Positions 54,517 to 64,000 of a DNA stretch of 64,000 nt are shown here, piece by piece. The notes under the pieces are model-generated. The model searched no databases. It was not told where the DNA came from and saw only the letters and a program-made list of their open reading frames with translations. Position 1 is the first letter of the stretch. Every line of letters begins with the position of its first letter. The translations under genes were made by a program, and so were the position numbers. Source of the DNA: Omphalotus guepiniiformis (taxonomy: Eukaryota > Basidiomycota > Agaricomycetes > Agaricales > Omphalotaceae); the NCBI GenBank assembly GCA_028554645.1, contig JAQOOI010000017.1, positions 1,277,000-1,340,999 on the forward strand, read 5' to 3'.

Positions 54517-55396
54517 TCATAGATCAGGATTCAAATCCAAATCCAGGTCAAAGATTTGTGGTTGAGGAGCCCGCAAATCATGTCGATAAGGATTGGCACC
54601 GCCAATGTTCTGGCTTGCATCCGCTCCTTTTGGTGAAACGGTCGGAGCTGTTTTCAAGACGAGCGTTAGCTATGAAGATTCCTCTACGCGAGACCAGATC
54701 ACCATACCTCTTCCCACGGAGTGAGTTTCTCCAAGTAGACCAAGAGGTGCCTCAGCGTTAAGGTGGCCGCGACGCATTTTCTCTTCGTTAGGGAACGGAG
54801 GGAAGAAAAGAGGAGGTGGTGGTTGACCAGGAAGGCTGAGATCTGGCATGTTCGGCGGGGCAGATGTAAATGCGCTCAGACTCTGAGCGTAGGCAAGAAG
54901 CTCAGGATAAGGTATTGCCGCTATAATTTACGATAATGAAATATACCACTGTCCAAGAAGAGACAGACGCACCTTTTTTCGCCTGCTCTATTGCGTCTAT
55001 TCTCTCATCAGCCTCTTCAATCATGCTTTCCAGCTCCTTCCTCTCATTCTCCAATTCCATACATATATATCGCCACCTGGCGTCGATCTCCAAGATCTCC
55101 GCCTTCAGAGCCTCGATTTTCCGCTGTTTCAATTGATGCTTATATGCCAAATTAACGGCTTCAGAGAGCGCATGATCGCAGGCCAAGAAGGTAGACAGGG
55201 GTGGGGGCGGTGGAGGTTTGGTTTGAGCGGGTGAAAGAGATAAAAACAGAATTTGTGCTAATGTTTGTAGTTCGTTGAGAGGTGCAAGCAAGATTGAAGA
55301 CATGGAAGCATCATCCTGGCCACCGTTCGAAGGAGCCCCGACGACGACGCTGCTGGGCGCAGAAGACATTGAACTCGCGTTGTTTGGCTTCTCCAT
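54517..55396 (-). CDS. MED4: Mediator complex subunit 4
   Basis: The ATG at 55394-55396 gives a Ser-rich start (MEKPNNASSMSSAPSSVVV), LLAPLNELQTLAQILFLSL, a long coiled coil (KIEALKAEILEIDARWRYI, then ELESMIEEADERIDAIEQAKKG) and after an intron the diagnostic Med4 segment PYPELLAYAQSLSAFTSAPPN and PPLFFPPFPNEEKMRRG, LNAEAPLG. The C-terminus ends DLDLDLNPDL at 54517, typically acidic. MED4 belongs to the Mediator middle module and couples activators to RNA polymerase II. Its start is only 42 bp from that of the divergent CLC gene. Confidence 0.82.
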
Positions 55397-55438
55397 TCAA
55401 ACCAAACTTCTATCCTTTCCCGCTCACTTCCATGTCAG
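55397..55438. promoter_or_regulatory. 42-bp divergent start-to-start interval with an upstream ATG
   Basis: Between MED4 and CLC start codons lie just 42 bp. An ATG at 55432 opens an 18-codon out-of-frame reading frame (MSDVRTPSSILLGFVGHH) overlapping the CLC start at 55439. Confidence 0.5.
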
Positions 55439-58400
55439 ATGTCCGGACACCGTCCTCAATCCTCTTGGGGTTCGTGGGGCACCACTGATGCTCACGACGG
55501 TGAAGAATACGAACTGGGTGAAAATGGGGATCTCAGAAGCCCGACCAAGGTGAAATTCGCGACGCAGTACAAAGACGGGACCTCGATTGATTGGCTGCAT
55601 GAAGAAGCCTTGGAAAGGGAGAGAATTAATGCTCAGAGAGCGGAAAAGAGTATTCGAGGTTTGCTTCTACTATGGACGGACTCTGCGCGGATGTGGCTTG
55701 TGGTCGTCGCGACGGGTATTGGTATTGGATTGGCAGGCGCCTGGCTAGATATGTTGGTCAAATGGTATGGATTTTTGGCAGGTTCATTCGACTTCCTCTT
55801 GAGCAAGGGCTTAGGCTAGGAGACTTGCGCGAAGGGCGATGTCAAGCTGGGTTCTTTTACAACCAGGTCAGCTGCTGTAGTGGTCTAGATCGTACGCACA
55901 AGTCCTTCATGTATCATTATACTATAAATAACGTTCTTCCTTTTCAGCTGGAGAACTTTGTACAGATTGGCAAACTTGGAGTGAATATCTCGGTGTTCGA
56001 TTCGTATTCGTGCAGTCGATTTTGCAAACCAGTATCTACGTAACCTTGGCTGTATGTATAAACGCGCAACTTGCCAGCCTAGGTTGACTGTGATTCCCTA
56101 GGTCGTATTCTCAGGTAGTGCGGCAATACTCGTCAAAACATACGCGCCATAGTAAGTTCTGCTCTTTTCTTTGCGAAACCTGAGTTGATTAATTCCCGAA
56201 TAGCGCGTTTCATACTGGAAGTACGTACCCATTTCAGAAGTCTGCTATCATATCTGATTGATTCGATTTACAGTACCAGAAATTAAAGCTGTGCGAACAT
56301 AACTTTTTCGACAGTCTTCAACGCATCTCACTCTATTCATGACAGATTCTCGGTGGATATGTGTTCGATGCATTCCTCACTCCCTGGACACTCCTGATCA
56401 AGGCACTGGGCCTGGCACTGGCGGTAGCTTCCGGGTTATCTCTGGGGAAGGAGGTTCGTGATGTATCCGATGTAATTCCAGCAATGTGGCTGAACTCGTC
56501 CCAGGGACCTTTGGTGCATGTAGCGTGCTGCATGGCTTTCTTATTGTCCCGGTTCTTCAAGCAATTCAGACATAGCGAAGGTAAGTTCTTGTTTGGAGGG
56601 TTGTTTAACTACAGCTCAAGCGTGCATCATAGGCCAGAAACGTAAATTATTGGCCGCGTCCGCGGCTGCTGGTGTATCTGTCGCGTTTGGTAGTCCTCTC
56701 GGAGGTGTTATCTTCTGCCTCGAAGGTGAAGCACTGCGCTTCTTAAGCACCCATCCACTAACACTGCGAAACCAGAACTTGATACTTTTGCTCTCGAGTC
56801 CGATGTCATGTGGCGTGGATTCGTCGCATCTGCCATCGCAGCTGTATCGTTGCAGTATGTTGATCCATTTGGGACCTCGAAGCTTGTGCTTTTCCAGGTA
56901 ACAAATGGCAGTGATACATGGCGAGCGTTCGAAATGGTATGACTATGGTCTTTGTATTGAGAGTTGTTATCTGAACTCTCTTGACAGATTCCGTGGTTAG
57001 GTCTTGGGGTTGTCGGGGTAAACCGCTTTCTTTGCTGTAATGTTCATCTCATTGAGCAATGGATTCCAGGGTGTTTTGGGATCGTTGTTAATCAAGCTCA
57101 ACGTCGAAATTGCACTTTATAGAAGGAATAGCGCTCTCAATGACTGGCCGGTGTTAGAAGTTGTTGTTGTCAGCGCAGTTACAGCAGCTATAAGTTATCT
57201 CGTGGTCTTTGCACGGTATGTGACATGACTTTGTTCTTTCAGTCTCATCTCATAAATGGGTAATAGAGCACAATCATCCGAACTAGTAGCTAACCTGTTC
57301 CAGGAATGTGACCTTGCTAAAGGCGATTTTCATGGTTTATGCAAGTAAGGCAATCTCTAATGCTTCTCGGAAGGCATTCATTGACCTCGATATTTAAAAG
57401 TCCTACTGCCATGGCAGAGAACGTCTTCCTTCTCCTCATCACTGCTGCAATCAAATTCGTGCTCACTGCATGGACCTTTGGAATGATGGTAAGTCGCAAA
57501 GTCCTACGAGGTTTCCGTCACTCATAGGCAAATCTGTCATATAGATACCGGCTGGGATCTTCTTACCTACCATCGCCATTGGTGCATGTCTCGGGCGTGC
57601 GGTAGGAATGATGACGTGAGCAAGTTGTCTCTTGGTTTTGGAATTTACTTGAGAACGGCATGGAATAGGCAAACATTGCAGACCTCGAACCCGACGACAT
57701 GGTTGTTCCTTTCTTGTCCCCCAGACCCGTCAATACGATGCGTGTCTCCGGGTTTCTATTCCGTGATTGGAGCTTCTGCAATGCTCGGTGGGGTGACGCG
57801 AATGACGAGTAAATCAGCTTATCAGTTTTCTGGTGTTGGTGATATTCTGACGTATATCTCCTAGTCTCCCTCGTAGTCATCCTCTTTGAGGTGAACCTCT
57901 TGTGTGTCAGTTAGCTTCTCAACTAATTTTCTGATTTCCTAGTTAACTGGAGCACTGTCTCATGTTCTGCCTATAATGGTCAGTGTAATGACTGCAAAGT
58001 GGGTCGGAGATGCTCTCGGTCAAGATGGAATATATACTGTTTGGATCTCCATGAGAAAATATCCGTGGCTTCCTCCAATCGATTACCATGACAAAGGCGA
58101 AGTTGCTGCTGGTATCATGAGACCTATAGACAAGCTGGTAGTGATAGAGGACGGAGAATACACGGTGCGGGATATGGGCAAGTACATCTTCAAAATGGAC
58201 AAGTCCATGTCCTTACGGGGTCGCTTGACAGATCATCTTATCGAGGGCCACGAGTATCACGGATTTCCCGTTGTTTGGCAGCAAGAATTTCTGGGTTATA
58301 TTACGCGAGACAAACTTCGAGCATCGATAGGTCCGTGCCTGATTTTCAGATCTTCATACGAAGTAAAAGCCTCACCTTGTCAATAGTGCCCCATCTCGCT

Positions 58401-58752
58401 TCGCTGGAAACCAGCTCCAAAAAGTGTACATTCTCTCCTAAATCCGGATTGCCTACAGATAGCTGCCTCGATCTATCTTTCTGCCTGGAGGAATCAACAA
58501 TTCAGCTGCGAAAGGAGGTTCCGCAAGAGCTGGTTGTACGCATGTTCCAGAAAATGGCAAGTGCATTTTTTAATTTGCCAGATTCCTATGACTCATACCC
58601 AACAGAATCTGCGCCAGATACTATTTACTCGTAATGGAGTACTAGAAGGGCTCGTAACAAAAACTGATGTAGCTGCGTTGCTGTCGATGCATTTCCCTCA
58701 TACTGGCGCGCTTTCTTCAGACAATGCTCGATATGATAGGCATCCAAACTAG
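55439..58752 (+). CDS. CLC-family chloride channel / Cl-H exchanger
   Basis: The ATG at 55439 gives MSGHRPQSSWGSWGTTD and a cytosolic leader with DGTSIDWLHEEALERER, typical of fungal ClC-3-like proteins. Membrane segments follow over many exons: MWLVVVATGIGIGLAGAWLD, VVFSGSAAILVKTYAPYAF, GGYVFDAFLTPWTLLIK, ALAVASGLSLGKE joined to GPLVHVACC (GKEGP motif), GVSVAFGSPLGGVIFCLE, FALESDVMWRGFVASAIAA and IPAGIFLPTIAIGACLGR (GxFxP motif). The C-terminal half has two CBS domains ending NLRQILFTRNG and VTKTDVAALLSM. The first selectivity motif reads HTG-IPEIK instead of GSGIPE; see findings. The last intron is GC-AG (58557-58605). Likely in endosome, vacuole or Golgi membrane. Confidence 0.85.
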
Positions 58753-58934
58753 AATATTTATTGTACTTATGCTACTAATTATAATTTATGATGGACTTTT
58801 TGACCACTGTCGGTTCTTGCCGAGAGCTTACCACTTTAACCGGTTGTAAACAACTCAACGCGTAAACAGGAGCCGCGTTCACTTTGTAACTCTGACCACC
58901 TTCAACGTTGGCACCCGTGTATATCTAAATTAAA

Positions 58935-60325
58935 ATGACCTACGACAATCCCGATGTTTTCAGCTCTGATTCTCAATTTCTTTCTGCCGCCGGTTCTGCG
59001 CCACGACGGTCACCTTCGCGACAAAGCATCAATACACGTCGATCCACTGCTTCTCTACGAGGTTCTTCTAGTTTAGCTCACACCATGGACCAAGATGCAG
59101 GCAATGCCCGCTTCTCGCTAGCTCATGAGCTCGCCGCAGCTCTCATGCCCGAGCCTAGTGCTGGCTCTAGGTTACTCGCAGAGGAATTTGGTATAGAGTA
59201 TGATGAGGGCGCAGAAGGAATCGACGCCGAGTTTCCAAGCGATGGTGGCCCGCAGGTTGTGGTCGGCCATGAGACTCCGTCCTCTTTCGCAGCGGAATTA
59301 GAAACGAATGCACATGCACTAGATGACTCGTTCCAAGATACCCCAACGCGCCATTCAGTACAACAAGATCAGACTGAATATGACCCTGTCTTTGGTAGTC
59401 CCTCTGCCCGGCAGAAGAAACCTAAAAGGCAGGAACAGGATGCAATGGAGGCTCTCTCTCAGGACTTGGAGTTCACAGAACAGTTCCTTTCTCATCTTCG
59501 CCACATTGACAGCGAGTCGGGGTCGCAGGCGGCCCAACAACCCGCATTGGAGAAGATAGCTTCCGATGTCATTCGACGAATAGACGACACTATTAGAGAT
59601 AGAGAAGGACAGGTCCGGGAGTTACTGGAGTATGAAAGGGAATTTCGGAAGATTGCTGGAGAGGTTGGGGGAAACGACGTGCTAGGACAATTAGAAGGAC
59701 TTACGTCGATGAGCGATCTGCTAGAGGACGGGAAACAATCTGCTTCTACCCAATCTGCCCCTGTTCATCACCGTCTACCCTCCACAGAAGAAGAGCTTTC
59801 GCTATCCGCACAATCGCAGGAATGGGAAGTTGACCCTCATCGCCTACATCTTGGTGACGAGGAGGAAGAGGAGGATAACTTCAGTGCTGAACCGTCACCT
59901 ATTAAAGACACATTTCCTCCTCCGCCACCTTTGCTGGGTCCCCCGACACCAGCTACTACCATCCCTCAGCTTGCTCACTTCCGCTCTTTCACAACTTCCC
60001 TAGTCGCTTCGCTCACCACAATTTCTGAGCACGCGCAGGTGAATGGTGCTGCAACGACTGAGGCTGGGCGGAAAATACGTGCATTAAAGAACAGGTTGGG
60101 AACATGGAGGACAGATTGGGACAGTGCAGAGCGAAGCAGAATCAAAATAGAAAGGTGGGAGGCAGGCTTGTTGGATGGAACTGATACCCCAGAGGGAGAC
60201 GCCCCGTCGAGCGGCTCCAAAAGAGTTGACGGAAGACAATTCGTTTACAGGAGCACTTACAGGCGTTTGAACGCGCATTAGCGGATGCTGGAACAAAGAC
60301 AAAGGCTATCATGGCATCGGGATGA
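58935..60325 (+). CDS. Acidic coiled-coil protein of unknown function, possible 3' frameshift
   Basis: An uninterrupted frame from the ATG at 58935 to 60281 encodes 448 residues: a Ser-rich N-terminus, SLAHELAAALMPEPSAGSRL, acidic stretches, a coiled coil at about 59440-59690 (DLEFTEQFLSHLRHID, DRIRDREGQVRELLEYERE-like), an acidic run of Glu and a Pro-rich segment, then RKIRALKNRLGTWRTDWDS and KIERWEAGLL. After KRVDGRQF the frame ends in an unconvincing tail. In the next frame the sequence reads QEHLQAFERALADAG and ends KTKAIMASG at 60325, much more protein-like. No family was recognised. Intronless along the confirmed part. Confidence 0.65.
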
Positions 60326-60548
60326 GATTGCGATGTCGTTTTACTTTCAGGATTATATATCTACTTAGGAGGAGGTTTAATTACATGTTTATCTAAGTAT
60401 TCACGCTTTCGCACTGTATCGCCCTCAAGATTTACGAACGCAAACAAAATAAAATGTGACATAGTGGCTACATAGAACACTTTAGCCGTTACATTTGAAC
60501 CTGTTGAGAGCCTCAATGGCGAAACTTTAGTAATCGGTAGGGGATATC

Positions 60549-63500
60549 TTACCAGCTTGTCCTGAAAAACATCAGAGACTCAGTTATGAACTGGATAATC
60601 CAAGATCAAGTAGGGAACATACCTTGCATCTACAGCCTCTTTTCTGACGGACCGTTTAGGGTCATCCAAAGCCTTCGCCAGCTCTCTTATTACAGTCGCC
60701 TTATAAGGATGCAGAATGTCGTATCTGACGATGCCTGGTAGAACAGCAAGATATTGCAGAGCAGCGGTTCGTACTTTCTGCAGTAGTAAAAGCCATCAGA
60801 ACCATCTCTCGCAGTTGTCGGCAGAAGAAACGCACAACGGACGGCATCTCTTGCACGAGACTATTCCTGAGCATTGTCGTTACCAAAAGAGGGTGCGTGA
60901 TCAGATACCAAACTCTTATCGGGCGAGTCGCCCTCGGCCACAGCCAGGAAAGTATTGATGACTTTGGAACGAATATTAACTTCTGGTAGATCGAGACCTC
61001 TTATGAGAAGAGGAATCAGCTAGATTCCGAAAGACGTTAATGCTGGGGTTGGGGACGTAAATGATATTCAGTCCAGCGAAGGCATTTCGTGCACGTATAA
61101 GGCTTTGGGAATTGCACTGATCAGTGATGTCAGTGCTACTAAATATGCCATTTGTTCCGTAGGTTTCTAGCAGACGAGAGATGAGAGTCGCTCAAGACGT
61201 GAAAAGATACAACTCACTGGTTGAATCCGCGGCACCTGCAGTGATGCGCGGAAGGATCCCGTTCACAAATCTTTGTGCATATAGTAGCTAAACGGGATGC
61301 TATCAGTAACAAATTCCATAGGAGATATATCTTGAAACTGCGACCTTTATCACAGCATGATTCCTTTTGGTCAGTATATTGCCTACACTAACGATATCAC
61401 CAAACGCTTTGGCAGCCTCTACGTTGATCGCCTCGTCGCTGAAGGCCTCAAACAGACAACCAGTGAACTGTGAGGTCCGTGCATGATTGCTAACAAGGAG
61501 AGCCTTCGTGATCTAAACTCCGAGTTTGAACAAACGTATGAGGCCGGAACAATTTTCCGCTAGTCTTACCCACACCCATGCTCTGATCGCCTTTTGACGT
61601 GTTGCTAGAGGTGACGAGGTATTTGCTGATTAACGTAGGCCAGAACTCCTTGAGTCGACTCTCGAGGAATGCAGGTGCATCTGCCAAAGAATTAAAGCTA
61701 GGAAAGGTAGTGCGGCTGTTGGCACGTACCAGCTGAACGCTTATTTAGAATGGCAGCAATCATTTGCCAACCAGCCTCTCTTTGAAGACCATCATCTGCA
61801 ATGTCAATGCTCCAGGTTGACAAAGTCGCGAGAAAAGAGTTCAGGTCAGAAACCGGTAGACGAAGCTTTTCAATGCGTCATACGTTAGTCACCCAGCGAA
61901 AATCCCACAGAACATTACCGTGGTTCTCACCTCCTTGTGAAGTGCTACAACTGCAGCGGCAAGAAGGATGACTAGGTTTCGTTGCGCGGCTGGAGCCGAC
62001 ACCTTCAACATATAACTGTCAGGAGCCGCGTGTAGATAATGAGGGAATGATTTGGACTTTACATCGAATGGATTGAATTTGACTGTAGTTGGAATACTTT
62101 GCTGCCCCTCTGCAATACGTCTCACGTTACCTTCCAGAAAGGCAGAGAACAGGGCCTCCGTGTAGGCTTCTTGTCTCCTATTACAATTTCCTATCAGATT
62201 AGTTTTCAATTGAGGGAGTAGAAGGGCGTACTGTAGTGATAGTGCTTGGACTATGGTGGTAATGATTCTTTCCCGCGACGACTACGAGACGCGGGTCGGT
62301 AGCGATGGAGTAAGCAACATTGGAGTTCAAAGCTGCATAAAGAAAGATGTTGAACAAGCGGGGCACGAGACTTTTCAATGTATTTGGCGACATCGACGTG
62401 CGCTTTCCTCGACCTTGGCTAACAAAGTCTGGTGAATGATGAGCAGGATAGAGTGTGCGTAGGCCGATTTCGGCTCAGTGTCTGCTGTGGCGGTAGACTC
62501 CAAAGGAAGGCAAAGAAATTCCACTTTTCGTCGTGAGACGTATGACAAAGGTTTCGAATAATTCCGGCTGACGACATAGTGTGTTGAGTGCAGAGAGAAT
62601 CCGCCATGACTTGGTTTCGTTCGGTCACAGCGTCTCTAGCTGGGGCTTGGTCGTGAAGTGAGGCGAAAAGTAGCGGTAACGTCTGCTCCTTGATGTGATG
62701 TGGTGCTGATAAGGAGATGGTCGACAACAGCTGAAGTGCTGGTGCGCTGTGGAAGAGCTCGTGAATTCAGAAAACGCGAACAAATGCAAATGCTCACCTT
62801 GCGTCTTCCCCTTCATCAGAATCATCCTGTAGAATTTCGTCTACACTATGTACGATGAACCCCAACTCTTCATCGGATAGTAAATTCTTCGTCGACACTA
62901 AGCCCAATAAACAAGCCAGGGCAGGATGTCGTGTTGCTGGAGTTTTTCAAAGCAGAGGTCACAATACCCAAGACTTCATCTTTGAATGGGAGCAAAGGTA
63001 GTTCAGACGATTCTGCACCAGCACGTCCTACAGTAGACATTGAATCCCTTGCCGCTGCAATAAGGTCGGATAGGAGAAGTAAAACCGAAGGCCGAGCTGC
63101 TATGTCATCTGGGCTAGTATAGAGTTTTCAACAGGTGAGGCACAGCTTGCGCCAAAGTAAAGCGAGAAACAGAGGCTGGGCAGAGGCAATATTAATTAAC
63201 ACGGCGAGGGGAAAAGATGAACCACGGACGAGTAGTCGACATGAAAGCACTGAGTACTTTTGATGGCAGGTTTTGCCTGGCTTTTCTCAGGTTCTCGCAG
63301 AATCATGATACATTCTTCACAGGCGTCTCTTGCGAGACCCTGCATGGCATCTTCGTTGGAGTCATGTAAGTCTTCAGGGTGAATAACCTTGATAAGATCC
63401 TGAGTGGTTTTAAGTGCTTTTCTCTTCGGTTAGTGAGTCTGTCGGTTGAAAAATCTGTCCAGAATAAGTATTTAATGTTTGGTATATGTACCATCTGTCA

Positions 63501-64000
63501 CTGAAGGGACGCTACCTCGAGCTTTAGCGGCGTTCCAGAGATTTCGGGCATTGCTACGGGCGACTGCAGGACCGTAGATAGGGAGGCAGTGGGACATTGT
63601 TTCAAGTGTATCTCGCTGATATACGTCAAGACTGTTTATTTCGTTCTACGATGGTGAGATGCGCTGATGACAACGTACCTTTGTCACCGGAGATCCTGCA
63701 GCGAGTTTTTCGAGGAAAACAGGGATGGCCAAGAGACCAAAAGACGGTGTGGCACTCAAGCAAACTACGGAGAGCGATCCTTGAGGTCGTCCGTAGAGAT
63801 TCCATAGGGATCATTTGGGGGAGGACGGAATGTGATTGGAAAATAACAAAAAGTTATGTCGAACAGTGGACTAGAAGAGCGTCAGTGACAAGTAAACCTC
63901 AAGTGGACTCTGTCACCTCTACAGATTCTGAAATGTCGAATTCTATTAGAATGACCCGGGCTATGGCGAAGGCCACGAGAAGGTTACGAGGATCTTTTTC
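60549..64000 (-). CDS. MMS19: MMS19-type HEAT-repeat protein (cytosolic Fe-S assembly / NER), 5' end outside the window
   Basis: Reading from the right edge on the minus strand: EKDPRNLLVAFAIARVILIEF, then CYFPITFRPPPNDPYGIS, the diagnostic MMS19 segment, and CHTVFWSLGHPCFPR-type HEAT repeats through many short exons (EQTLPLLFASLHDQAP, EAYTEALFSAFLEGNVRR, LFEAFSDEAINVEAAKAFGD, LTKRNHAVIK, EQMAYLVALTSLISAIPKAL, LIPLLIRGLDLPEVNIRSKV). The C-terminus is LPGIVRYDILHPYKATVIRE, KEAVDARTSW with stop at 60549-60551. MMS19 (Met18) delivers Fe-S clusters to DNA polymerases, helicases and TFIIH XPD. Two defects are apparent: an extra base at 60885-60888 and a donor without GT at 61073. These may be errors or pseudogene decay. 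Confidence 0.82.

Noticed and set aside
1..64000. tRNA, rRNA genes and CRISPR arrays
   Set aside because: T-loop-like strings such as GGTTCGAGTC at 6322 lie in coding sequence without a cloverleaf; no spaced identical repeats were seen.

Overview
The window is fungal nuclear DNA, most likely from an agaricomycete basidiomycete. The genes are densely packed and interrupted by many introns of about 50 nt. The recognisable proteins fit such a genome: SCAMP, GH47, GH45-like, ERV1, MMS19, ZNHIT2-type, a fungal TET/JBP-type protein, a chromodomain Ty3/Gypsy element and expanded FAD monooxygenases. There is no bacterial-style operon structure. Assignments rest on reading spliced frames and motifs by eye; no database search was possible.

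Left part (1-29.4 kb) is ordinary gene space. In order: CDK7-type kinase (-), J-domain protein (+), OHCU decarboxylase (-), Gfo/Idh/MocA dehydrogenase (+), TMEM97/EXPERA membrane protein (+), AGC-like kinase (-), COQ11-like NAD(P)-binding protein (-), secreted DPBB protein (-), SCAMP (+), DBP9 RNA helicase (-), ZNHIT2-like protein (+), ZIP zinc transporter (+), ERV1 (+), GH47 mannosidase (+), a large low-complexity coiled-coil protein (+) and an FAD monooxygenase (+).

Middle part (29.6-52.1 kb) is an accessory island. Two intact paralogous phenol-hydroxylase-type FAD monooxygenases lie in inverted orientation (29.6-31.8 kb minus, 49.9-52.1 kb plus) and the similarity extends into their 5' flanks. 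Between them sit a complete chromovirus retrotransposon with identical 464-bp LTRs, the gene it interrupts, a TET/JBP-type dioxygenase gene, an AT-rich relic-like stretch and an intact MULE/SWIM transposase gene. The retrotransposon is readable in fine detail: CCCAT target duplication, TATA box, 11-nt self-priming site of the Tf1 type, -1 frameshift heptamer and polypurine tract. It landed between the branch point and the AG of a normal 53-nt intron.

Right part (52.7-64 kb) returns to ordinary genes: GH45-like secreted enzyme (+), dual-specificity phosphatase (+), MED4 (-), CLC chloride channel/transporter (+), an unnamed acidic coiled-coil protein (+) and MMS19 (-, running off the right edge).

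Several introns are unusual. Four are GC-AG, supported by the protein motif across the junction. One has a 15-bp direct repeat at both splice sites. Two appear to end without AG and carry 7-bp repeats at their junctions. Two genes near the right end show apparent frameshifts that could be real decay or assembly error.
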